Part shown: positions 20,103 to 28,894 of the stretch, piece by piece
Numbering within the stretch: the first letter of the stretch is position 1
Layout: each line of letters begins with the position of its first letter
Assembly: GCF_000497045.1 (NCBI RefSeq)
Contig: NW_015961948.1
Span: forward strand, 310,001-374,000
From: Kalmanozyma brasiliensis GHG001
Lineage: Eukaryota; Basidiomycota; Ustilaginomycetes; Ustilaginales
Direction of reading: 5' to 3'
Length of the DNA stretch: 64,000 nt
Position numbers and translations under genes: made by a program
Notes under the pieces: model-generated
Databases searched by the model: none
Told to the model about the DNA's origin: nothing
The model's input: the letters and a program-made list of their open reading frames with translations, nothing else

Positions 20103-20579
20103 GTTGACGATGCTGCCCGCGAAGCGCGCTAAGGTGTTGCTGAGAAGATGAACGTCAAAGCATGGTTTGAAATGAAGCCTGAAAGCGGCAAGAGCAAGTT
20201 GTTTGCGTCTCGATAGGTCGCGTGAGTTATGCCTACTATCGAAGCGTTTGTTGCCGTGCCGAAAGTCGTGGTCGTGCCGAAAGACTGTAAGCTCACTGAC
20301 CATCCGGGTCATCAGAAGACGAATCTGTCAAGATCTTCGGCAGGCGCAGGGTCCCCCGCCGTGATGTCATCCCGCGGCCCACGTGAGCGACCAGCATGCA
20401 GACAGGATGTAACACATGCACGAATTTCCTCTGGAGCACGATTGCTTCGGCCCCTCCTCGCGTTCACAGTCTCGCGCCGGCGATCAAGCGAAGATTCCAA
20501 TCGTGAATACCATTGCTGGGTACGGACATATACATTCGAGTCGCATTCCATTTCGATGCGCTTAGAGGCATTAATACAA
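20103..20579. other. intergenic between PAF-AH gene and LEA-like gene
   Basis: 477 bp holding the promoter of the PAF-AH gene and the 3' flank of the LEA-like gene; both are on the minus strand. No further feature is seen; long ORFs here run on from the antisense of the LEA repeats. Confidence 0.5.
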
Positions 20580-22619
20580 TCACTCCAGGTTGGAAGCGAC
20601 CTTCTCGGTCGCCCTACCGTTGCCAAAGATCCAGTTCCACAGGCCGGTCGACTCAGGCTTCTGGGTGCCCTCGACCTTCCTCGCGCCGCTGTGCAGCTTG
20701 TCACCTGCATAGTCGAGCCCCTCGGCGGTCTTGGACTTGAGCGACTCGTATCCGCTGTCGGCCTTGTCGCGGAGGTTGTAGAAGCTCGAATCAGCCTCGC
20801 TCTTGAGGTTCTTGTACCCCTGCTGCGACTGGTCGCGCAGGTGCTGGTACTCGTTCTCGGCGCGGTTGCGGGCGTCCTTGGCCTTGGAGTCGAGTTCGGA
20901 CTTCCACTCCTTGCCCGTCTGCTTGAGACCCTTGTACTCGTTCTCGACGCGACCGCCGTCGATGTGGCCGCGCGCCTCGCCGGCGCGCACCTCGGCGTTG
21001 TACTGCGCCGCGAGGATCTTCTGCTGCGCATTGTGCTCGAGCTGGTCCTGGTAGCTCTTGGTGTGACTCTTGGCATCGTCGGCGACGTCCTCGGCCTTGC
21101 TCTTGAGGTTGAACCAGCCTTTTTGGGTCTCGTCCTTGGCATGGTCGTACTTGTCCTCGGCAGCAGACTTGGTGGAGAACCAGCCAGATTTGACGTCCTC
21201 CTTGGCTTCGTGAGCCTTGTCCTTGGCGGAGAACCAACCCGACTTGGCCTTGTCAGCCGCTTCGTCGGCCTTTTGCTCAGCGGTCGACTTGGTCGAGAAC
21301 CAGCCCGACTTGGCGCTGTCAGCGGCCTCATCCGCTTTCCGCTCGGCGGCGGACTTGGTGGAGAAGAAACCAGACTTGGCCTCTTCCTTCGCCTCGGCAG
21401 CCTTGTCCTTCGCAGTAAACCAGCCAGACTTGGCCTTCTCAGCAGCTTCATCCGCTTTCTGCTCGGCCGCCGATTTGGTGGAGAAGAAGCCCGACTTGGC
21501 CTCCTCCTTGGCTTCAGCAGCCTTGTCCTTCGCGGTGAACCATCCAGACTTGGCCTTGTCAGCGGCCTCGTCAGCCTTCTGTTCAGCCGTCGACTTGGCG
21601 GAGAAGAAACCGGACTTGACGTCCTCCTTGACCTCGTGGGCCTTGTCCTTAGCAGCGAACCAGCTCTGCTTGGCGCTTTCAGCGGCCTCGTCGGCCTTCT
21701 GCTCAGCGGTGTTTTTGGCAGAACGGAGGCTGGATTTGGCGTCCTCCTTGGTCTCAGCAGCCTTGTCCTTGGCGGTGAACCATTGATGCTTGGCTTCCTC
21801 GGCGGCCTTTTCGGCCTTCTGCTCAGCCGCCGACTTGGTCGAGAACCAGCTGGACTTGGCCTCCTCCTTGACCTCGTGAGCCTTGTCTTTGGTAGCGAAC
21901 CAGCCGCGCTTCGCCTCCTCCTCCGCCTCGCGCGCCTTCTGCTCGGCCGTGTTCTTCGCCGAGAGCAGACCCGCTTTGACGTTCTCGCCGGCCTCCTCAG
22001 CCTTATCTTTGGCGGTGAACCAGCCCTTCTTGGCCTCGTTCTTGGCCTCCTCCGCCTTCTGCTCGGCAGTGTCCTTAGCAGAGAACCAACCGGACTTGAC
22101 ATCCTGCTTCACGTTCTCGGCTTTGCGGGAGGCGGTGTCGGCGGCGTCCTCGGCGGTGCCCTTGGCGGATCGCCAGGTGCTCTTGACCTCGCTCTTCGCA
22201 TCGCGGTACTTGTTCTCGACGTTGTTCTTGGCATCCTCGAGCTTCTGCTCGGCGTGGTCGACCTTGTCGTGCACGTTGCGGCGCAGAGCCTCGATCTCCT
22301 TGGAGACGGTTCCGTAGGGCACGCTGCCAGGAATCTGGCTGGGATCGTTGTGCTTGAGATCGGTACCGGGGCGAGAGATGACACCCGAGATGCCTCGAGC
22401 AGCAGACGAGCCGATGGGAGGACGTTCGTGCAGGTCGGTGGTCGCGTTAGCGTGAGGCTTGAGGTCAGGAAGCGTGTTGCTGCCCGGAGGGCCAGAGACG
22501 AAGGTGCCCCTGGTGTCCTTGGAGTACTGCTGCAGCAAAGGGTCAAAGACGTAGTAGCCAATACCGACACCTACGGCCGAAGCACCGAGGAGCGGAAGCA
22601 CTCGCTGTCGGAAAGCCAT
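20580..22619 (-). CDS. LEA-like repetitive amphipathic-helix protein with N-terminal membrane segment
   Basis: A single exon of 679 aa. Residues ~7-28 (VLPLLGASAVGVGIGYYVF) form one hydrophobic segment fit for a membrane anchor or a mitochondrial signal. Residues ~105-520 are rich in Ala, Lys, Glu and Asp with no Pro or Cys, like group-3 LEA and apolipoprotein-type helices. At 175-498 the sequence is a strict array of 18- and 22-residue units, each opening with K-S-G-W/F-F; typical starts are KSGWFTAKDKAAEAKEEA (18) and KSGFFSTKSAAEQKA (22). The C-terminal part (~540-650) has a second, looser Tyr/Leu-containing helical series (EYKGLK, EYQHLR, GYKNLK, GYESLK). Group-3 LEA proteins guard membranes and enzymes during drying, freezing or osmotic stress; the role here is inferred. 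The Trp-Phe at regular intervals suggests membrane contact along one helix face. Confidence 0.85.
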   Translation of the reverse strand: MAFRQRVLPLLGASAVGVGIGYYVFDPLLQQYSKDTRGTFVSGPPGSNTLPDLKPHANATTDLHERPPIGSSAARGISGVISRPGTDLKHNDPSQIPGSVPYGTVSKEIEALRRNVHDKVDHAEQKLEDAKNNVENKYRDAKSEVKSTWRSAKGTAEDAADTASRKAENVKQDVKSGWFSAKDTAEQKAEEAKNEAKKGWFTAKDKAEEAGENVKAGLLSAKNTAEQKAREAEEEAKRGWFATKDKAHEVKEEAKSSWFSTKSAAEQKAEKAAEEAKHQWFTAKDKAAETKEDAKSSLRSAKNTAEQKADEAAESAKQSWFAAKDKAHEVKEDVKSGFFSAKSTAEQKADEAADKAKSGWFTAKDKAAEAKEEAKSGFFSTKSAAEQKADEAAEKAKSGWFTAKDKAAEAKEEAKSGFFSTKSAAERKADEAADSAKSGWFSTKSTAEQKADEAADKAKSGWFSAKDKAHEAKEDVKSGWFSTKSAAEDKYDHAKDETQKGWFNLKSKAEDVADDAKSHTKSYQDQLEHNAQQKILAAQYNAEVRAGEARGHIDGGRVENEYKGLKQTGKEWKSELDSKAKDARNRAENEYQHLRDQSQQGYKNLKSEADSSFYNLRDKADSGYESLKSKTAEGLDYAGDKLHSGARKVEGTQKPESTGLWNWIFGNGRATEKVASNLE
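21126..22097 (-). repeat. in-frame tandem array of 54-bp and 66-bp coding units (18/22 aa)
   Basis: The array codes residues 175-498 of the LEA-like protein: nine 22-aa and seven 18-aa units, alternating as a 120-bp dyad except for one place (residues 415-458) where two 22-aa units follow each other. Later units (335-436) are nearly identical, earlier ones more diverged, which points to recent unit duplication in the middle. Confidence 0.85.
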
Positions 22620-23250
22620 CGTGAGAAATCAGGGGAGGGGATAGGATCGAACGATGGGTTGTGGTGGTGGAAGGAAGAGTAACAGGAAGCGAGGATGAAG
22701 ATTGTGAAGGGTGAGCGTGGAGTTGCTGCTATTTCTGAGTCTGCTCTCAGTTGAGCGACCAGGCAGGGACGTTGAGGAAGCGAAGTCGAGCTTTCCGAGC
22801 GTGAGAAGGGTCGAGCATGCAAGCGGACTCATCCTTGCTGCCATCCATCAATCACGCTCGGTACGCACAAAGGGCACCACCCGAAAAGCAACCACTCTCC
22901 GAAGACTGACGTAGGTGCCGTTGTCTGCCCTGAAGCATCGGATTCCATGGGACCCTGACGGAGCAGCCGAGCAACGAGGCCTGCCAAGCTGTCCATCGCG
23001 AGCTTGTCAAAACAGCAACGCACAGACACGCTCTGCGCTCTTTTTGAGGCAGCCGATCCTCCACTCATGTTGGAATGACGCCGACTTGCGTCACGTCGCG
23101 GAGCATTAAAAAAGGAACGATGGCACGGACCTCTCGCACGGATGGAAGATCTACCCTGGCTCCCTCTCTTGGACCCTGAACCTATGCGATTGTGGCCTCG
23201 AGCATCCTGTTTGGTGTATCTTGCACCGTGGTGACCGCTATCGAGAAGAC
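22620..23250. promoter_or_regulatory. divergent promoter region, LEA-like gene / NAT9-like gene
   Basis: 631 bp between two divergent starts. Two back-to-back AGGGG pentamers (22631-22640) lie 12-21 bp before the LEA-like ATG; AGGGG/CCCCT is the stress-response element core in yeasts, but this is close enough to the ATG to be in the 5'UTR, so its role is doubtful. An A-rich stretch (CATTAAAAAAGG) lies at about 23104-23115 on the NAT9 side. Confidence 0.4.
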
Positions 23251-24089
23251 ATGAGGATCAACCGCGACACGGTGCTGGTCGGCCGCATGACGGTTCTGGT
23301 GCCTTACCGCAAGCAGCATGTGCCTCGCTATCACGAATGGATGAAGGATCCGCTCATCCAAGAGCAGACGGCCTCCGAGCCTCTATCCCTCGAAGAAGAA
23401 TACGAGATGCAGCAATCTTGGGCAGTGGACGAGGACAAGCTCACTTTCATCATCCTCGCACGTCCTGATGAGGACGTCCGTGGGACCAGATCCGCAGTCG
23501 GCGTGGACGAGTTTCTGTCCGAGTGTAAGATGGTCGGCGACGTCAACATCTTCTTCAACCAACGGCATGAAGAGGATGAAGATGAGGACAACGCCGAGGA
23601 GCAAAGCTCAGTCAAGGATGCGGTGTTCGACGCAGAATGTGAAATCATGATTGCGGGTGAGTTCAGTGAAGCAGGCTTTGCAGTGGCTGCCAAGCCTGTA
23701 CTGATCGAGCTACGCTTTCCGTGACCTGAACAGAGCACAGCTATCGTCGCAAAGGAATCGCACGCGAGGCACTCGAGATGATGTTTGCGTTCGTAACATC
23801 GGATCCGACGCCTGTCGCTGCGCCCCTTGACAATTTTAGCACAGCATCTGTCCCAGCATCGACCGATACAGCGCACTGCTCGCTTCCAATACCCTCGGAC
23901 TGGCTCACCTGCAAGATCTCACTCAGCAATGCTCCCTCGATCAAGCTCTTCGAGTCGCTCGGTTTCACGCGGCAGAAGGTCAGCGAGGTATGGCAAGAGG
24001 TCGAGATGCGGTTTACCGACAGAGATCCAGCACGCTTCGATCAGTATCGGAAGTCGATAGAAAGGGTACTGTTCTGGCCGGATGACTGA
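23251..24089 (+). CDS. NAT9: N-acetyltransferase 9-like protein (GNAT family)
   Basis: Model join(23251..23656,23734..24089), 253 aa, one 77-nt intron (GTGAGT...AACAG) in phase 1. The N-terminus MRINRDTVLVGRMTVLVPYR and the HVPRYHEWM, TASEPLSLEEEYEMQQSW and DEDKLTFIIL stretches are the NAT9 signature. The splice restores the acetyl-CoA-binding motif EIMIAEHSYRRKGIAREAL across the junction, which supports the exact boundaries. SLSNAPSIKLFESLGF closes the fold. An acidic insert (EEDEDEDNAEEQ) interrupts it before the intron, and a Ser/Pro insert lies after the R-x-x-G-x-A motif. NAT9 substrates are poorly known; animal NAT9 has been linked to microtubule stability. The gene converges on TFIIIA with only 64 bp between stops. 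Confidence 0.92.
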
Positions 24090-24153
24090 CGCAAAGAATC
24101 GACAAGAGGTGTTTCAATCGATGTTAGGGTATTTGCGCAACGATGATGCTGGG

Positions 24154-26235
24154 CTATTGTACATGGGTCCAGGCTGTGTGACGTGTGATGGCCGAGAGTT
24201 CGTCTGTTGTCAGATCAAGGCCGTGTTCTGCTCGAAGATGGCGTCGGAGATCGTAGAGTCTCTTGGAGCGATGTCCGCAGGCCATGTCTGTACTGCCATT
24301 GCCGTTGCCGTTGACCGGCTCTCCCGGAGTCACGACATTGTTTTCACCACTGTCACTTGAGTGTAACGCAGGATCCAGGGTTTGTCGGTCAAGCTCGTGG
24401 CAGATCTGAGCCCAGGGACAAGCGAAGAGTCGACCTCGTGTCGTACGTCGTTTCTTGACTGCGGGACCGTCGTCCACCGTGACTTGACGCTTACTTGGAG
24501 TCGACTGATCAAAAGCAGGCGCAGCTTTCTCAGCTGCTGAGTATCCGCGTCCGGTAAGCAGATCCAGCAGTCTTGGCCTCACTGTGGTCGTGACGCTGTT
24601 TTCGATGCGTACAGGTTGGCTCGCTTCGTCGGTGTTCGGCTCTTCCTCGAGATCTGTCTCTGCGGAGACGGTCGAGCTATCGTCCTCGTCTGGGTTGCTT
24701 CCTGCTGCATCAGATTCGCCAGGCCCGTCCCTTTGCCCCTGAACATCAGAGGTAGAGAATCGAAGTCTGCTACCGCCGACAGCACCGTTCTCGGGCGACG
24801 ATCGCGTACCATTGCATACTCTGTGATGTCGTGAAACAAGATGCTTGTGTGCAAACCTGCGACCGCAATGTGTACACTCGAAGGGCCTTTCTCCGAGATG
24901 TGCGGTTCGCACATGGATGGAGAGCGTCGACTTGCGCGTGAAGACCTTGCTGCATCCGTTCCAAGTGCAAGGAAATGTCGACGATGCGCCTCGAGCGCTC
25001 GTGATGGATGTCGAAATGCTTCCTGGCCGAACGGATGCTGTCTTGCCCGAGACAGAGCTGACGGTGCTGAGTGCAGGCGAAGCGAGGTTGCGAAAGACGC
25101 CGCCTCTCCGAGGTCTTGAGGAGTGAAGCTGGGCAGCTTCCTGTATGAGTTGCTCTTGTGTCAATGGCTGTGCGGGTGGTGTGCTCGGACGACACATTCG
25201 GGTTGATCTTGTCAGTAGATCTTGTTGCAAATCCCGTCCATCTTCTTCTTCCTCCGACATGGGCTCGTAGCTGTCATCGGACAGCTCCGCACGAAGATGA
25301 TTTAACGCGCTCTCGTCGTTGCCTTTGAGCACTTTTGACTCCATTTCGAGCCGTAGCTTTCGGGTTTCGTGCCTACGGTAGTGCGCTCTGAGGTTGTCCT
25401 GGCGTTGGAATTGCTTGCCACAGCCTGGCCACGGGCAGACCGGCGGATGCATCTCCTTCGTGTGCGCCTGCAGAGCAGACCAGGTCGGAAAGATGTACAC
25501 AAAGGGAGGTTGCCCATCAGACTCGGCATCCTGTGGCTGTGCATGCTCCATCGAACAGGTGTAGCGGCCGTCTTCGTGTGTCCGATAATGCGTCTTGCGT
25601 TTCGAGTTGGTCGCAAAACGTCTGTCACAACCAGGATATGGACAGGGAAACGATCGCGCGTCAGCAGCGGAGGCACCTTCTTGCTGCTCGTTTGTTTGTG
25701 CCCCATCGCCTTGCAGTTGTGATGTAGAGGAGCTGCCGTGCTGTTCGCGTATGTGTTGGCGGAGCTGTTTGCATTTGTGAAAGGTCAGGTCGCATCCGAA
25801 CTCGGTGCATGGATAGTCATGCGCGCTCGCTCCGGTCGCTGACGACATATGATCCATGTGACAAGCTTGCACATGGTTCTTCAGTTGACTCGACGTCCAG
25901 AATTGGAGACCGCACTCCACTTCGTCGCAAGCAAATGGCTTTGCGGATGGATCCTGATGGCGGCGCTGGTGTGCTTTGAGATGCTCGTTTCTCATGTAGC
26001 TCGCATCGCATCCCGGATGGGTGCAAATGAAAGGCCGTTCGCCGGTGTGACTGCGTACATGCTGAGCAAGCTTGGCTGCCTTGGTATAGCGCTTGTCGCA
26101 CCCTGCGAATGGGCAGCGATAGGACGCATCGTCGTCTCTCCTGCTGCTTGGTCCAGCTTCCGGCGGACCAGGGTGGGTGGGAATAGGAGAAGCTGGACGA
26201 GGAGCGACGGCGCCAGCTTCAGCTGCCGATATCAT
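24154..26235 (-). CDS. GTF3A: transcription factor IIIA-like C2H2 zinc-finger protein
   Basis: Single exon, 693 aa from MISAAEAGAV. Canonical C2H2 fingers start with YRCPFAGCDKRYTKAAKLAQH and continue in tandem (ICTHPGCDASY, FACDEVECGLQF, YPCTEFGCDLTF, FPCPYPGCDRRF, an atypical YTCSMEH finger with a long insert, VCPWPGCGKQF). A ~200-residue acidic/Ser spacer follows, then two fingers joined by a TGEKP-like linker (FPCTWNGCSKVF, FECTHCGRRFAHKH), and a last degenerate CPWAQICHEL...CGHRSKRLYDLRRHLRAEHG finger. This layout, with a long spacer before the final fingers, is that of fungal TFIIIA, which binds the 5S rRNA gene internal control region and 5S RNA. The frame is open upstream through the 26499-26523 gap only because of a CTC repeat (Gly-rich in translation); the ATG at 26235 is preferred. 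Confidence 0.85.
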   Translation of the reverse strand: MISAAEAGAVAPRPASPIPTHPGPPEAGPSSRRDDDASYRCPFAGCDKRYTKAAKLAQHVRSHTGERPFICTHPGCDASYMRNEHLKAHQRRHQDPSAKPFACDEVECGLQFWTSSQLKNHVQACHMDHMSSATGASAHDYPCTEFGCDLTFHKCKQLRQHIREQHGSSSTSQLQGDGAQTNEQQEGASAADARSFPCPYPGCDRRFATNSKRKTHYRTHEDGRYTCSMEHAQPQDAESDGQPPFVYIFPTWSALQAHTKEMHPPVCPWPGCGKQFQRQDNLRAHYRRHETRKLRLEMESKVLKGNDESALNHLRAELSDDSYEPMSEEEEDGRDLQQDLLTRSTRMCRPSTPPAQPLTQEQLIQEAAQLHSSRPRRGGVFRNLASPALSTVSSVSGKTASVRPGSISTSITSARGASSTFPCTWNGCSKVFTRKSTLSIHVRTAHLGERPFECTHCGRRFAHKHLVSRHHRVCNGTRSSPENGAVGGSRLRFSTSDVQGQRDGPGESDAAGSNPDEDDSSTVSAETDLEEEPNTDEASQPVRIENSVTTTVRPRLLDLLTGRGYSAAEKAAPAFDQSTPSKRQVTVDDGPAVKKRRTTRGRLFACPWAQICHELDRQTLDPALHSSDSGENNVVTPGEPVNGNGNGSTDMACGHRSKRLYDLRRHLRAEHGLDLTTDELSAITRHTAWTHVQ

Positions 26236-26455
26236 GTTGTGGTTGGCATGACAAGTGAGCTTGAGTGCGCCGTCTCGAAGCTTGTGTTGGCCCGGGGTGG
26301 GCTGATGAAGGTTGGTGGGTGGATGTAAGTCACGAAGATGAAGGCTGAGTTCGAGGAAAGTCTGCAGCTCGATTTTCCTGCCAAAAATTAAGGTTGACCG
26401 CTGCCCGCTCTGGCTGAGTTGGACCCTTGAAGATGCGGTTGCAGCTTCTTCCTCA

Positions 26456-26470
<15 letters not shown>

Positions 26471-26486
<16 letters not shown>

Positions 26487-26498
26487 CTCCTCCTCCTC
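26471..26498 (+). repeat. CTC/CCT trinucleotide microsatellite
   Basis: An uninterrupted run of about nine CCT units abuts the N gap, preceded by imperfect CTTCCTC repeats from about 26449. The true repeat length is unknown because the assembly breaks here. Confidence 0.9.
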
Positions 26499-26523
26499 NN
26501 NNNNNNNNNNNNNNNNNNNNNNN
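26499..26523. other. 25-N assembly gap
   Basis: 25 N between a CTC repeat and ACCCCCC. The same nominal length as the gap at 23-47 indicates a fixed-size placeholder. Confidence 0.97.
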
Positions 26524-26626
26524 ACCCCCCTTTGTGTATCCAAGGTTGGACCACATGCAACGCTCGCACAATCGCATGCAGAGGGGCTGAAACTTCGGCG
26601 TCACCTCTGTTCCTTCAGGACCGACC

Positions 26627-28639
26627 ATGTCCGGCCCAAAGCGGCGAAGAGAGACAGGAGATTCAATCGCATCGGAGCCACTTCGCCCATCCACACTGGT
26701 GCTCGATCGTCGAAACGACAGGATATCGAAATTGCAGACGCTGCGACGGAAGTACAATGATGCTGCTGGACCGTCCACCGTTGACTACGAAGTCGACCAG
26801 ATCCGCGAGTTCATCCGCAACAAAGCTCTGGACGAAGACTTCTCTGTCGCCATTCGAGAGCGGTGGCAGACGTGGTCACGCAACGCCAACCCTTTCCGCT
26901 CAACACTAGCTTCATCGGCTGCATCCGAGCTTCAGTCAGCCGACCACTCAGCCTCGGAATCGGACGATCAGTCGGCAGGCTCCGCAAGGGAGGACCCGAA
27001 CGATCACAAAGCGGACGAACCATCCTCGAAAAAGAAGCGTGGGAGACCGGTTCGTGCCAAGCGAGCTAAGGCGTTACACGGCAAATCCGAACTCGACGTG
27101 ATGGAAGAATGGGAAGCAGTTCGGAGAGAGCGAGAAGTGCTTCTCGCCGACATGGATGCTGCCCTTCCGAAAGCCTTCCGATACAACGAGCGTCAAGTCA
27201 AGGTGTACGCTCATCGGCTCAAGACAAAGTACGTCAATTCACTCGATCGACCTTTTGAAGCCAAAGAGGTCCATAGGCTGCTTCATCCATCTTCTCAAAC
27301 GGGCCCTTCAGCTACAGCAAATGTACGAACAGCACAAGCACAGCCGAATGTGTTCACAATCTCAATGTTCAGCAGCAGCATCGACTGGAGCAAAGAAGCA
27401 GCCGCTGCCAAGAGCAAGGGCGATCCGTACGACCCGCCCTCCGATGACGATGGCGACACCGCCAGAGACGACTACGTCAAGCGCATCTGTGGCGACGGGC
27501 TTGGAGGCATGAGGCGTACCCAAACTGTCGAGCTTCTTTCGTTGCAGACTCTCGCGGACCTTCACTCTTCTCTCGTGTGCTGGTCCGACGAACAGCCGGA
27601 GCGGTGCGACTGGCAAGAACGCCTTCGACGCTATATCAAGCGACGCGAGGCTGGAGAGCAGCCGCTTGAGTCAGCCTTCGGCACCACCGAGGACGACGAT
27701 TCCCAAGACGTTCGCACTGCGCGCTTCACGGGTCGACGAAGACAGACGGACGCAGCGCTGGTCATCGAGGACAAGCTCTACGTCAAAGGCATTGAACACG
27801 GCGATGCAGCCTTTGAAGCTGACTATGCCACGCTCATCGACGACTGGAAAGGGCTGGTGGGCAACTCTGATCCCAAGATCGCCTCCATCTCGAAAGGCGG
27901 TGGGCTCGACCTGCGTTTCGATCAGATCGATTTGATCCGCGTTGGCCAGCCCTACTGGATTCTGCACCAAGGCGATTGTGTCCACTGCTTTGTCGTCGAG
28001 CAAGTGCGAGCACTGCGTCCAAGCGAAAACAAAGCACTTCGCAAGGGCCTCAGCACATCCAACATCGAGGGCGCTCCGGTGGGCACAGCCTTCGTACCGT
28101 TTCCTCGTATCACCTGTCTCTCCACCCCAACCATGCTCCGCTTCGCTGCGGACGACAAGCACAACTACGGCCTTGGACATCACATTCTTCGATGGGAGGA
28201 CTCGCTTGCCATGACGCAACCTCGAGCAGGTGCGGAAAGCAAAGCAGCAGAAGGAGGGACTCAGGGCGAAGCTTCAATGCCCAACCCGTGGCAGGTGGCC
28301 AATCTTCGGACCAGGCGCAAGGACGAAGGTCTGTTGCGCAAGAAGCAGGGCAAGTGTCTTGCTTGCTCGTGGCGAAAAGCCCAGGTTGGGATCCTTGGTG
28401 GCAAGTCGGTTCGCCTCCCTCTCGCGAGCGTCGAAGTTGACGAATCCGATGGCACACAGCCCGAGGCCGCGGTCGACGGCTTAGATGACTACCTTACTTC
28501 CATTTGCACACCGTGCGCTGCGATTTTGGGCCTTCCCACTCTGCCAATGGCTGACGGAGGCTCAGTCGAGCTCGACTGGGACCGCATCAACAGCGAGAAA
28601 GACCGGCAAGCGGGCTGGACCGTCTTTCCCATGTACTGA
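26627..28639 (+). CDS. SNAPC3: snRNA-activating protein complex subunit 3 (SNAP50)-like
   Basis: A single exon of 670 aa. The C-terminal half carries the SNAPc3 family core: ALVIEDKLYVKGIEHGDAAF, LDLRFDQIDLIRVGQPYWIL, HQGDCVHCFVVEQVRAL, and the cysteine pairs KCLACSW and ICTPCAAIL that form the family zinc motif near the end. In animals and plants SNAP50 is part of the complex that binds the proximal sequence element of snRNA and U6-type genes. The N-terminal half is charged and disordered with a basic stretch KKKRGRPVRAKRAKA (nuclear signal, AT-hook-like GRP core). The YNERQVKVYAHRLKTKYVN segment is probably helical. The gene shares a promoter region with TFIIIA and is convergent with TUF1. 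Confidence 0.87.
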   Translation: MSGPKRRRETGDSIASEPLRPSTLVLDRRNDRISKLQTLRRKYNDAAGPSTVDYEVDQIREFIRNKALDEDFSVAIRERWQTWSRNANPFRSTLASSAASELQSADHSASESDDQSAGSAREDPNDHKADEPSSKKKRGRPVRAKRAKALHGKSELDVMEEWEAVRREREVLLADMDAALPKAFRYNERQVKVYAHRLKTKYVNSLDRPFEAKEVHRLLHPSSQTGPSATANVRTAQAQPNVFTISMFSSSIDWSKEAAAAKSKGDPYDPPSDDDGDTARDDYVKRICGDGLGGMRRTQTVELLSLQTLADLHSSLVCWSDEQPERCDWQERLRRYIKRREAGEQPLESAFGTTEDDDSQDVRTARFTGRRRQTDAALVIEDKLYVKGIEHGDAAFEADYATLIDDWKGLVGNSDPKIASISKGGGLDLRFDQIDLIRVGQPYWILHQGDCVHCFVVEQVRALRPSENKALRKGLSTSNIEGAPVGTAFVPFPRITCLSTPTMLRFAADDKHNYGLGHHILRWEDSLAMTQPRAGAESKAAEGGTQGEASMPNPWQVANLRTRRKDEGLLRKKQGKCLACSWRKAQVGILGGKSVRLPLASVEVDESDGTQPEAAVDGLDDYLTSICTPCAAILGLPTLPMADGGSVELDWDRINSEKDRQAGWTVFPMY

Positions 28640-28894
28640 AAACTTATTTGCAGCAAATATACCCATGCATCTCACCCACAACACACGAGCCTCACGCAGC
28701 AGATACGGAGAGTGGTGTCGCAATATCGGAAGAGTGAACGGTAAAAGAACAAGGGACGCACATCTGAATGCAGGAACGGAAGCGAGGCGGGAAAAGGACT
28801 CGATGTATAGGTGGTGTGAATATCGTACAAGATCATCTGTTGAGTGGCACGCGAGCTGATGCATGCTTTTGGGCGAAGAGTCGTGTTCCTCCGC

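Larger units (their letters stand above)
26236..26626. promoter_or_regulatory. shared divergent promoter of TFIIIA and SNAPC3
   Basis: 391 bp (gap length nominal) lie between the ATG of TFIIIA on the minus strand and that of SNAPC3 on the plus strand. Both genes code for factors that act on small RNA genes. The region includes a pyrimidine-rich CTC microsatellite and the assembly gap. No TATA box is seen. Confidence 0.6.

Noticed and set aside
20229..22682. Very long plus-strand ORF (817 codons, Leu/Gly/Val-rich repeats) opposite the LEA-like gene
   Set aside because: It is the antisense of the Ala/Lys/Glu repeat array; the absence of stops follows from the repeated codons. The minus-strand 596-codon frame over the same region (20312-22102) is likewise an Arg/Pro/Ser shadow.
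24154..26778. Longer TFIIIA with an N-terminal poly-Gly stretch read through the N gap
   Set aside because: The Gly run is the translation of the CTC microsatellite and the gap; the family-like sequence begins after the ATG at 26235.
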